A stretch of DNA of 51,902 bases. It comes from Clostridiales bacterium (lineage in GTDB: Bacteria > Bacillota > Clostridia > Oscillospirales > Oscillospiraceae). The translations under genes were made by a program, and so were the position numbers. The notes under the pieces are model-generated. The model searched no databases and was not told the origin of the DNA. It worked only from the letters and a program-made list of their open reading frames with translations. Location: positions 1 through 51,902 of the forward strand of contig JALFRA010000024.1 of assembly GCA_022785125.1 (NCBI GenBank), given 5' to 3'. Position 1 is the first letter of the stretch; each line of letters begins with the position of its first letter. Positions 41,027 to 47,706 of this stretch are shown here, in pieces.

Positions 41027-41236
41027 GTTACTTCCTCCTCTCCAGACCCAGCTAGGTGGCCCTATTTCTCCGTGGGGAGAAAATCCCACACGAAGGGGGC
41101 CGCACGGTCTTACACACTTGGTCCTGAAACTTTTCCAGGCCGGGGGGAGGGGCTGGCAAGCCACAGGCTTGCCGTGGGCGCACAGGCACACAACGCGCCC
41201 ACACACACGCGCCCAAGCCTTCCTCCGGTATGGTCC
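41027..41236. other. Gap between HNH and methyltransferase genes: candidate packaging-site region
   Basis: No gene seen. Contains the palindrome GGCAAGCC-aca-GGCTTGCC (41155-41173), a G-rich run (CCGGGGGGAGGGG) and CACA/GCGC repeats. In HNH/terminase phages the cos site commonly lies between these genes. This is a positional guess. Confidence 0.35.
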
Positions 41237-41608
41237 TTAACGCCTTGTCTTTTCCCGCCGTTTTTCCGCCTGTTCCAGCGCCGTTTTACGATCATGGCAG
41301 CGCTTACACAGGCTCTGGAGATTGGACCTGTCGATGAACCTGGCCCAGTCCCCACAGTGGGGCTCCACATGATCCACCACCGTGGCCCGGGTGCGGATGC
41401 CACGCTTGGCACACTCCCGGCACCAGGGCTCGGCCAGGATCTGGGTAGGCCGCAGGTCGTCGGTCCAGACGGGCAGGCTGTACCAGGCGTGCCACTCCGC
41501 CGACGCCTTTCTGGCCGCCGACTTGGGTTTATGCCTGTCACAGTACCCCTCCCGGGTGAGGGCGGAGCACCCTGGGTGCCTGCATGGTCGGAGGGGCTTC
41601 ATGGCCAC
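41237..41608 (-). CDS. HNH endonuclease of the packaging module
   Basis: 123 residues from GTG at 41608 (GGAGGTGA at 6 nt) or ATG six bases on. Zinc-type N-terminus PCRHPGCSALTREGYCDRHK, then the HNH core WCRECAKRGIRTRATVVDHV ... NLQSLCKRCHDRKTALEQ. Such HNH proteins sit next to terminase genes in many phages and help cut cos sites with TerL. The methyltransferase gene is inserted between. Confidence 0.88.
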   Translation of the reverse strand: MAMKPLRPCRHPGCSALTREGYCDRHKPKSAARKASAEWHAWYSLPVWTDDLRPTQILAEPWCRECAKRGIRTRATVVDHVEPHCGDWARFIDRSNLQSLCKRCHDRKTALEQAEKRREKTRR

Positions 41609-41633
41609 GGGCTATCACCTCCGGGCAAAACAA

Positions 41634-41686
41634 AAAGCCAGAGCCCGACCACATCCCACGCTGGGATCATGTCGGGCTCTGGCTTT
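41634..41686 (-). terminator. Large hairpin terminator at the end of the replication block
   Basis: Arms AAAGCCAGAGCCCGAC (41634-41649) and complement (41671-41686) with a smaller inner stem ATCCCA/TGGGAT. The minus-strand exit is TTTTTGTTTTG. Overlaps the 3' end of the zinc-finger gene. It separates early/replication from late genes. Confidence 0.82.
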
Positions 41687-41873
41687 CAAAGCACTGGCCT
41701 CTGTCGATGTCTACCGTCACGGTGCGCTTGCAGTTGCGGCAGTAGACGATTAAGTTTTGCGCTGCCGTGTCCATCTCCACCCGGAGCAGACGCTTGCGGC
41801 AGCCAGGACAGATTAGCCATCCATCCTTCACGATTAGTTTACCACATTCACGTTCCACTTTCAACTTTTTCAC
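41667..41873 (-). CDS. Small zinc-ribbon protein (KTR/Com-like)
   Basis: 68 residues. Two CxxC pairs: LICPGCRKRLLRVEMDT and IVYCRNCKRTVTVD. This is the Cys-rich KTR/Com-like fold found in small mobile-element proteins, probably nucleic-acid binding. Its stop lies inside the terminator stem. Follows the HUH gene by 26 bp. Confidence 0.75.
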   Translation of the reverse strand: MKKLKVERECGKLIVKDGWLICPGCRKRLLRVEMDTAAQNLIVYCRNCKRTVTVDIDRGQCFESQSPT

Positions 41874-41899
41874 TCACTTTCTATGGGCTTTTTTACTTG

Positions 41900-42697
41900 T
41901 TACACCTGGTTTCCAGACCGAATAAAGACGCGAGGGCTATCTGGTTGTCGCTTGCGCGGTGGCCTGGTTCCTTTTCTCTCCTTTCTCACTGGCAAATAGT
42001 ATTTGATATAGGTAAATACCCCGAACTCGTTCTCCACCGGCGGCGGCGAGCTGAGGATGATAGCGCCCGGCGGCGCCGCTACCGTGATGTTATCCTTGAC
42101 GATTTCACTCTCCACTTTGGGCTTCTTCAGCCCGATGGAGGACGCCCAGGTCCGTGTGCCGCTTTCCGGCTTGCCGCACTCCCGTGGCTCCTTGGTCAGG
42201 TACTTGGCCAGGGCCTCGTAGCCCTCCCACAGATCCAACGTCTCCAGCTCCACCTCTCCGTAAGGCCACAGGGAGCGAAGCACCTCCAGGTCCGCCCCGG
42301 TGCCATTGAGGATCATGTGGTGGTGGAGCCGCCCACCTTCTGCGCTGAGTTGCTCGGTCACATAGATGTACTTGGTCTCCTGTTCCCTGGCTTTCCGGTG
42401 GGCCCGCAGCAGGCGGATCATCTTCTTGAGACGTTTCACTGCCTCCGGTCTGGACACCGGCAGGTGGTCGTCGTCGTAGGTAAAGACCAGATGGAGATCC
42501 CGGCGGGTAAAGTTGGCGGCCAGCTCCACCTCCAGCTTCTGCCACGATCGCTTCAGGTTCATCCGTTCCTGGGCGGCGGAGGAGATCTCCCGCAGGGCCT
42601 GCCGCTCTCGGTCAGAGCTGCGGGGCGTCGGGATAGTGTAGCAGCCCACGATCACCAGCCGCCCGGCGGTGATGGTCTTAATCCGTTTGGCCATCAC
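41900..42697 (-). CDS. HUH-type rolling-circle replication-associated protein
   Basis: 265 residues. The metal-binding motif is GGRLHHHMILNG, with an upstream strand LHLVFTYDDDHLP and conserved KYIYVTEQ and LTKEPRECG. This fits the rolling-circle replication-associated (G2P/REP-like) HUH group. The nucleophilic Tyr is not certain; Y in the GYEALAKYLTK helix is a candidate. Coupled to the upstream RHH gene (ATGA). Unusual beside a DnaB-type replication module. Confidence 0.75.
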   Translation of the reverse strand: MMAKRIKTITAGRLVIVGCYTIPTPRSSDRERQALREISSAAQERMNLKRSWQKLEVELAANFTRRDLHLVFTYDDDHLPVSRPEAVKRLKKMIRLLRAHRKAREQETKYIYVTEQLSAEGGRLHHHMILNGTGADLEVLRSLWPYGEVELETLDLWEGYEALAKYLTKEPRECGKPESGTRTWASSIGLKKPKVESEIVKDNITVAAPPGAIILSSPPPVENEFGVFTYIKYYLPVRKERKGTRPPRKRQPDSPRVFIRSGNQV

Positions 42698-42897
42698 CGC
42701 ACCTCTTTAAAGCGGTTAATGTAGTGAGTCATCCAGACTTCCTTCGGCTGGCGCAGGGAGAGCATTCGATCCCGCACCAGCTTGTCCATCACCCGCCCGA
42801 TGCTGGGCTGCCCGTCCATCTGGGCCAGCTTCTCCAAGTTGGCGGCTGTTTGGGCCGTGACCACCGCAGAGATTCGTCGCAAATTTTTTCGATTCAT
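42694..42897 (-). CDS. Small RHH-like DNA-binding protein
   Basis: 67 residues from ATG at 42897 (the longer frame crosses the hicA promoter). RISAVVTAQTAANLEKLAQM and SIGRVMDKLVRDRMLSL fit a ribbon-helix-helix. It is coupled to the HUH gene, resembling RHH/relaxase or RHH/Rep pairs, and divergent from hicAB. Confidence 0.7.
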   Translation of the reverse strand: MNRKNLRRISAVVTAQTAANLEKLAQMDGQPSIGRVMDKLVRDRMLSLRQPKEVWMTHYINRFKEVR

Positions 42898-42932
42898 ACT
42901 AATCCTTCTTTCCTGTTTTTCTATTTTCCCTC

Positions 42933-42961
42933 TTGACAAATGCGCATTAAATGCGTATAAT
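42933..42961 (+). promoter_or_regulatory. Perfect-consensus promoter of hicAB with operator
   Basis: TTGACA (42933-42938), 17-bp spacer, TATAAT (42956-42961). The spacer contains AATGCGCATT and AAATGCGTAT, inverted ATGCG units, probably the HicB operator. The minus-strand RHH gene starts 36 bp to the left. Confidence 0.9.
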
Positions 42962-42983
42962 ATACTTGTAAGGAGGAGATACA

Positions 42984-43157
42984 ATGAAGCGCAGGGACTT
43001 AATAAAGCGCCTAAAAGCAAATGGATGGTGGCTCCTCCGCTCAGGCAATAACCACGACATCTACACCAACGGCAAAGCGTCTGAACCTATCCCCCGGCAC
43101 AACGAAGTCAAAGAACAGTTAGCAGCAGCCATCATCCGGCGGCAGGGGCTGAAATAA
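42984..43157 (+). CDS. hicA: HicA toxin (mRNA interferase)
   Basis: 57 residues, ATG after TAAGGAGGAG. MKRRDLIKRLKANGWWLLRS leads into GNNHDIYTNGKASEPIPRHN with the catalytic His in the HicA dsRBD-like fold; the tail is VKEQLAAAIIRRQGLK. It cleaves mRNA when free of HicB. On the strand opposite to the phage operons, with its own promoter: a prophage-carried accessory pair. Confidence 0.93.
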   Translation: MKRRDLIKRLKANGWWLLRSGNNHDIYTNGKASEPIPRHNEVKEQLAAAIIRRQGLK

Positions 43158-43192
43158 GCCCCTCGCCGCCACCAAAAAGGAGGTTTATATAG

Positions 43193-43582
43193 ATGAAGCA
43201 AGTTTATCCCGTGATCCTTCATCCGGAGGCAGAGGGTGGATTTTCTGTGTCCGTACCAGACCTGAACATCGGCACTCAGGGAGAAACCGTAGCAGAATGT
43301 ATTGACATGGCCCGGGACGCTATTGGATTGTGGGGCATCTGTGAGCAGGATGCAGGACGGGCTATCCCTGAGCCGTCCGGGCTGTCCCCTGCCCATGCGG
43401 AGGGTGAACTGGTCACCCTGGTAGACATTGATTTTGACGCATACCGTCGGGCTCACGATATGCGAACGATCCGAAAAAACGTTACCATTCCCAGCTATCT
43501 GAACGATCTGGCCGAACGCGCCGGTGTCAACTTCTCCCAAGTCCTCCAGGATGGGCTGAAGCAGCGCCTTGGCGTACAGTAA
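43193..43582 (+). CDS. hicB: HicB antitoxin
   Basis: 129 residues, ATG after AAAGGAGG. The N-terminal partial RNase H-like HicB fold is YPVILHPEAEGGFSVSVPDL and GETVAECIDMARDAIGLWGI. The C-terminal RHH is RKNVTIPSYLNDLAERAGVN, giving DNA binding for autorepression. It neutralises HicA. Stop is followed by a good terminator. Confidence 0.93.
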   Translation: MKQVYPVILHPEAEGGFSVSVPDLNIGTQGETVAECIDMARDAIGLWGICEQDAGRAIPEPSGLSPAHAEGELVTLVDIDFDAYRRAHDMRTIRKNVTIPSYLNDLAERAGVNFSQVLQDGLKQRLGVQ

Positions 43583-43597
43583 CCAAAGATTAGGCCC

Positions 43598-43630
43598 AGG
43601 CCGCCCTTATACAGGGCGGCCTTATTTTTT
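43598..43630 (+). terminator. hicAB terminator
   Basis: A 10-bp stem AGGCCGCCCT/AGGGCGGCCT (43598-43607, 43613-43622), loop TATAC, followed by TATTTTTT. Confidence 0.9.
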
Positions 43631-43648
43631 GATATTTCCCAATAGCTT

Positions 43649-43785
43649 CGGCTCTCTGCCGGACGCCCCACTTCTCCTACCACTACCCCGCGTAGGAACG
43701 CAGACCTTCGGATCAGCAGGGCCCCCGGCCAAAAAGAAAGAGCGAGGTCCGGGTGAGTGAGCGCTCTCACCCGGCAGAGAGCCGG
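43649..43785. ncRNA. Structured non-coding element of unknown type
   Basis: CGGCTCTCTGCCGG (43649-43662) and its exact complement (43771-43784) enclose about 108 bp without a gene. Inside is a 9-bp hairpin CCGGGTGAG/CTCACCCGG (43749-43757, 43766-43774), whose right arm competes with the closing helix, and a CCTAC(N9-11)GTAGG-type stem. Each closing arm can also fold alone (CCGGC-TCTCT-GCCGG). Strand unknown. It could be a phage ncRNA, a protein binding site or a recombination scar. Confidence 0.4.
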
Positions 43786-43792
43786 AACACCG

Positions 43793-44020
43793 TCACCGCC
43801 TGGAGAGCGCCAAAAAATAGGACCACTTTCTGTCCTTGAGTGTCTTGCACCGGCGGTTGCCACAGTTATACAAAACGCCCACCCTTCCAGGCCCCTCCAC
43901 GTCAAAACTCTTCCCTACGCATCTTTTAGTCGGCTCCCGGCATGTATGGCAGTCCGGAGACATCAGGAAGTCTTCCTCTGTCAAATCCACGATGTTTTTC
44001 TCATCCATCCGCTTCATCAC
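43793..44020 (-). CDS. Small Cys-rich phage protein
   Basis: Up to 75 residues; ATG within GGATGGATGAG (about 44008) may be the real start. LTEEDFLMSPDCHTCREPTK and NCGNRRCKTLKDRKWSYFLA hold two Cys pairs, probably a zinc-binding site. Overlaps the next gene. Role unknown. Confidence 0.6.
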   Translation of the reverse strand: MMKRMDEKNIVDLTEEDFLMSPDCHTCREPTKRCVGKSFDVEGPGRVGVLYNCGNRRCKTLKDRKWSYFLALSRR

Positions 44021-44195
44021 AGATACTGTCCAACAGTTTCAGAGCTTCCTGTAATCCACACAAGAACTGAAACAAATCCCGGGCATCATCATTGGAAAAG
44101 TCATCGTCCTGGGCTGCTTCCGCATCCTGATATTCGTCAGCCGCCTCATCGATGCGCTCTTGCAGCTTCACCCGATAGTCACTTAATCTGTCCAA
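44001..44195 (-). CDS. Small acidic helical phage protein
   Basis: 64 residues: MDRLSDYRVKLQERIDEAAD, EYQDAEAAQDDDFSNDDARD and LFQFLCGLQEALKLLDSICD. Strongly acidic helices, perhaps a protein-interaction or DNA-mimic role, but no family is recognised. Overlaps both neighbours. Confidence 0.65.
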   Translation of the reverse strand: MDRLSDYRVKLQERIDEAADEYQDAEAAQDDDFSNDDARDLFQFLCGLQEALKLLDSICDEADG

Positions 44196-44595
44196 GCGTA
44201 GCCCCCGCTTCCCGTTTCATTTCTGCCAACATGGCCAACTGGTCCTCCAAATAGTGGACCTCCATTCCGGTGACCTTGGACGCCTTCTGACGGAGTTTCT
44301 CAAAAGCATACTCCTCATCCACCTCGGTCCGCATTCGCTCCAGCTCATCGGTGTTCTCCTGGAGGGCTGCAAAAAACTTCTGCATTCCCTTCGGTCCATA
44401 TCCGTAAGCGTCCGAGATGGAGCACACCATCAGCCACATGGCCCGCTGGGTGTGGGCATCGGCCTCTGCCTGCACGGTGGCATCCCTGGCGGCCTTTTCA
44501 AGCCCAGCCCGGATGGCCGCCTGCCGGGTCAGCACCTGAGCGTAGTTCACGCCATGGGGCTTGCCTCCCCTGCCCAGTTTTCTGTTTTTACCCAT
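44179..44595 (-). CDS. Phage early-region hypothetical protein
   Basis: 138 residues. QVLTRQAAIRAGLEKAARDA, MWLMVCSISDAYGYGPKGMQ and YAFEKLRQKASKVTGMEVHY. The Trp/Tyr-rich helix near the middle recurs in clostridial prophage proteins next to replication genes. Function unknown. Its end overlaps the acidic protein gene. Confidence 0.7.
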   Translation of the reverse strand: MGKNRKLGRGGKPHGVNYAQVLTRQAAIRAGLEKAARDATVQAEADAHTQRAMWLMVCSISDAYGYGPKGMQKFFAALQENTDELERMRTEVDEEYAFEKLRQKASKVTGMEVHYLEDQLAMLAEMKREAGATLGQIK

Positions 44596-44950
44596 GGGTA
44601 GTTTCCTCCATCATTTGATCATATTTGCCAAGGCACTTATCGGCAGCCTTCCAATACCGCCTTTGCTCCTTTGACGCCTGTAGCATGATACTCTCCAGAT
44701 TTGCCCCCTTTTTGCAAACCTCTCTCGGGATCGAGGAGATAGGAAGTCCCTTATATGGAGACAAAATCGAAGAATACTCCGCCAATGCCTTGGAATATCG
44801 CTCCCCTGCTGAATGTGCCTTGTCATTAAATTGCTGATAGCGGCGGAACATAACATCAGGTCCAAAGTGCCTTAGTTCATATTTCAGCTCAAAGGCGTGC
44901 TTTTTGATCCACCAGATAAGCTCCTCCTTGGTGGCATCTTCCAATTTCAT
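44588..44950 (-). CDS. Phage early-region hypothetical protein
   Basis: 120 residues from ATG at 44950, overlapping the end of the ParA-PcfJ gene. MKLEDATKEELIWWIKKHAF, GPDVMFRRYQQFNDKAHSAG and LQASKEQRRYWKAADKCLGK. Helical and charged; unrecognised. Confidence 0.68.
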   Translation of the reverse strand: MKLEDATKEELIWWIKKHAFELKYELRHFGPDVMFRRYQQFNDKAHSAGERYSKALAEYSSILSPYKGLPISSIPREVCKKGANLESIMLQASKEQRRYWKAADKCLGKYDQMMEETTHG

Positions 44951-46023
44951 GCGGCTCCAACCCCCTGCTTTTTTCTCACCGCCCTCTGGGGCAGCTTTGG
45001 CGTGCCGTCCTCGTTCCGTTTGCTCCCCGCCCGCAGCCACCGCAGCCAGGTGTCCAGGAACTCCTTGTGGACCTCCCGGGGCTTGGGGCTCCCAGGCAGG
45101 GTGTCATTGTGGTAGCCGTGAATCTGCTGGATCTGATTCCCGTTCATCTCAATGGTAACGTAGGGAACCCCAGCTGCTTCGGAGCGCCGCAGGAACAGAA
45201 TGGTGAGCACCCCTCTGATATGCCGCTCGGCATATCCGCCCACGCAGTGATCCAGCGCCTTACCCTCCCGCTTGATGGCCTGGGCCGTCAACGGGAAGAT
45301 AATCCGCAGGCCGTCCAGTTCGAACTCATACTTCTCTTTCCGGCTCTTTCCGTCTGCTGCCACCCTCTTACCTTGTGGCTCCGTGTATCGGGCCGCCAGC
45401 TCCGCAGTAAGTTTATCGTGAGCAGTGTACAATTGCTCTGGCCACAGCACCTTGCTGTGCTCCATGCAGTAGCCCAACTGATAGGCCGCGTCGATATAGT
45501 CCCGGTACACCTCAAATAGGGTGGCATAATATTCCTCCAGGTCAGCCACACCTGTGGAGGAACAGGCATCGGACAGCACCGGGATGATGACGGCGTCGCT
45601 GGCCAGGATGGCTGACACGCAGGCAGCCGACAGGTTGGGCGGGCAGTCAATGACCATCACGTCATAGGCCCCATCCTCCTCCAAGGCATCCCGCATATTC
45701 ATCACCGCGCTGTATGTGTGTGCCCCCTTATCCGCTTCCAGGTCCAACGCCCACAGGTCAGCCGATGCCGGCAGCACATCCAGGCCGGGCACATCGGTCT
45801 GCTCCACCAGTTCGTCATAGCAGATACTCAGCCCCCGCAGCAGGGCGCCCAAGCCAGCATACTCACCGGGGGGCAGCAGGATCTGAGTGGCGTTTGCCTG
45901 CCCATCGGCATCCACCAACAGCACCCGCAGCCGGCAGCTGGTGGCTAGCACATAAGCCAGATTGACGGCGGTGGTGGTCTTGCCCACCCCGCCCTTTCGA
46001 TTGACAATGGCGAAGGTTTTCAT
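44947..46023 (-). CDS. Fusion of a ParA-type ATPase with a PcfJ-like domain
   Basis: 358 residues from ATG at 46023. Residues 1-165 are ParA/Soj: deviant Walker A VNRKGGVGKTTTAVNLAY, VLLVDADGQANATQ, VMVIDCPPN and AVIIPVLSDACSSTGVADL. Without the usual ParA C-terminal third, it continues as the PcfJ domain: YRDYIDAAYQLGYCMEHSKV, ALDHCVGGYAERHIRGVLTI and YVTIEMNGNQIQQIHGYHND. PcfJ occurs in conjugative elements and phages. The truncated ATPase may have lost dimerisation surfaces. A single continuous frame supports a real fusion. Confidence 0.85.
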   Translation of the reverse strand: MKTFAIVNRKGGVGKTTTAVNLAYVLATSCRLRVLLVDADGQANATQILLPPGEYAGLGALLRGLSICYDELVEQTDVPGLDVLPASADLWALDLEADKGAHTYSAVMNMRDALEEDGAYDVMVIDCPPNLSAACVSAILASDAVIIPVLSDACSSTGVADLEEYYATLFEVYRDYIDAAYQLGYCMEHSKVLWPEQLYTAHDKLTAELAARYTEPQGKRVAADGKSRKEKYEFELDGLRIIFPLTAQAIKREGKALDHCVGGYAERHIRGVLTILFLRRSEAAGVPYVTIEMNGNQIQQIHGYHNDTLPGSPKPREVHKEFLDTWLRWLRAGSKRNEDGTPKLPQRAVRKKQGVGAA

Positions 46024-46036
46024 GCACGAAACACTC

Positions 46037-46237
46037 CTATCTTTCGTTGATCGGGAAACACTCCCGGATAATTTCACTTCCTACGGAAGCCTCGGCCATA
46101 TAGGACCGCCGGGCCGGATGGATATAGACAATCCGGCCGGTTACCGAGCGCAGCTTGCGCATTTTGTTGGCCCGCTCGCCGCTGAGTTCATGCTCAAAGG
46201 CCGACGGGGTCCAGGTGATCTTCTCGCCTATCCTCAT
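46037..46237 (-). CDS. Small hypothetical phage protein
   Basis: 66 residues: MRIGEKITWTPSAFEHELSG, MRKLRSVTGRIVYIHPARRS and a MAEASVGSEIIRECFPI tail. A small beta-rich protein of a type seen in phage replication regions; no function known. Overlaps the preceding short gene. Confidence 0.65.
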   Translation of the reverse strand: MRIGEKITWTPSAFEHELSGERANKMRKLRSVTGRIVYIHPARRSYMAEASVGSEIIRECFPINER

Positions 46238-46382
46238 GCGTTTCTTCCTCCAGAGCCTGGACCGCCAGAGTCAGCGCCTGGGCCACCTGCAGGTGATCCG
46301 CCGGGAAGCTGCTGGCCCGTGCCAGGGCCTCCCGGCGCAGGATCTCCAGCCGCAGCAGCTGGGCCGCTCTGGCGTTGTCCAT
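46194..46382 (-). CDS. Small helical phage protein overlapping the helicase tail
   Basis: 62 residues from ATG at 46382 with a perfect GAGAAAGGAG site. MDNARAAQLLRLEILRREAL and VAQALTLAVQALEEETHEDR. This frame looks like a true protein, whereas the helicase reading frame over the same DNA is low-complexity. Function unknown. Confidence 0.62.
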   Translation of the reverse strand: MDNARAAQLLRLEILRREALARASSFPADHLQVAQALTLAVQALEEETHEDRREDHLDPVGL

Positions 46383-47706
46383 GCTGGTCTCCTTTCTCAC
46401 GGAACGGATCCTCCTCTGTCTCCGGCAGTTCCAGGAACTGCTGGGGCATACTCAAAGCCCACCCATACGCCTTGTTTGGGTTTCCCGTTCCAGACTTATA
46501 GAAGCGCTTACTGCTAGCCTCAAAATTCAATCCGATGCTGCGGCCCCGCTCCCCAAAAAATCGATTCTTCAGGATGGTCAGCACACAATCCTGCTGCCGG
46601 TCCGGCCTGGATTCCTTCTCCAGCGCATACACGTTGTCGGCCAGGTTGGTCACATCTCCGATGCCGGACACATCGTCCGAGTCGTCGATCCTGTCAGTCT
46701 TGCGGGGATGCGCCACCAGATGGACGTGGACTCCGTTGTCATGGGCAAAGGCGGCCAGCTCCGCCACAAACTCCGACTGCGCCCGGTAGAAGTCCCGGTC
46801 ATTGCCCCGGAACCGTGCGGTCATCAGGTTGTCCACCAGATAGACTTTGGCGCCGTAGCGCCGGTGGGCGTACCGGAACACCCGCAGAATATTGGCTGCA
46901 TCATGGTAGGTGCTAGTTCCGATATCGTACAGAAGGAAGCGCCCCCTCCACCAGTCGTCGATCAGCCCCTGGACGAAGGGCGTTGGGGATGCGATTTCCC
47001 GCCCGCTCATCCGGTCCGTGGTCTTGGATATGTACTGGGGCCCCGCCGCCTGGAGGGAGGCCCAATACTTGAACTTCCAGGCCGGCAACTCTCCAGAGTA
47101 GGCGCATACCGGCTGACCCTGGTCGATGGCCTCCAGTAGAAATTGGTCCAGCAGCGTGCTCTTTCCCTCGCCGCGCTTGCCGGTCCACACGGACAGCTCG
47201 CCCATGATGGCCCCGCCGGTTGCCCTGTCCAGGTTTGGGATGCCGTAGAGCACCTTGTCCAGCCGTGTCACGTCCGGCTGCCTGACGTCGGCCAGGTCCA
47301 GAAGACCGTAGGCTGGGACCTCCACCGTGTCCAGCAGCATCTGGTCCACGGCCTTCAGACCGTAGGTGTCCCGCAGCGCCCGCACCGACGAACACCGCCG
47401 AAAGCCCTTGTCCTCCACTGCCAGCAGGATCACGTTGGGCAGTCGGTGGCGCAGTTCCCGCACCATGTTCTCCCGCTTCTGGGGGTCGGCACACACCACC
47501 AGCACGTAGCAGAACTTCAGGAAGAATCCCTCGTACCGGCCGATCTGTTCCCAGCCGCCCAGGGTGCGCAGGCACCCGGCGTTGATCTGGACGGCCAGCA
47601 CGTCCTCGGCGTCGGCGCAGAACCAGAACCCGGTGGGAAGGCTGGGGTCGAGAAAGGCGGGATCGTAAAGCAGCACCTCCCCGATACCGCTCTCCTCACT
47701 CCACAT
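46234..47706 (-). CDS. DnaB-like replicative helicase
   Basis: 490 residues from ATG at 47706. RecA-type core: Walker A LSVWTGKRGEGKSTLLDQFL, Walker B KVYLVDNLMTARF, VHLVAHPRKTD and an arginine-finger region NRFFGERGRSIGLNFE. N-terminal part resembles toprim-like folds of phage primase-helicases (VILLAVEDKGF) but lacks clear catalytic residues. The last 50 residues are a Gly/Pro/Ala-rich run that overlaps the next gene out of phase, suggesting a lost stop codon. Confidence 0.85.
   Translation of the reverse strand: MWSEESGIGEVLLYDPAFLDPSLPTGFWFCADAEDVLAVQINAGCLRTLGGWEQIGRYEGFFLKFCYVLVVCADPQKRENMVRELRHRLPNVILLAVEDKGFRRCSSVRALRDTYGLKAVDQMLLDTVEVPAYGLLDLADVRQPDVTRLDKVLYGIPNLDRATGGAIMGELSVWTGKRGEGKSTLLDQFLLEAIDQGQPVCAYSGELPAWKFKYWASLQAAGPQYISKTTDRMSGREIASPTPFVQGLIDDWWRGRFLLYDIGTSTYHDAANILRVFRYAHRRYGAKVYLVDNLMTARFRGNDRDFYRAQSEFVAELAAFAHDNGVHVHLVAHPRKTDRIDDSDDVSGIGDVTNLADNVYALEKESRPDRQQDCVLTILKNRFFGERGRSIGLNFEASSKRFYKSGTGNPNKAYGWALSMPQQFLELPETEEDPFREKGDQHGQRQSGPAAAAGDPAPGGPGTGQQLPGGSPAGGPGADSGGPGSGGRNA

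Noticed and set aside
40997-42724. 575-codon plus-strand frame across HNH, zinc-ribbon and HUH genes
   Set aside because: Antisense shadow; composition is His/Pro/Gly-rich with no motif.
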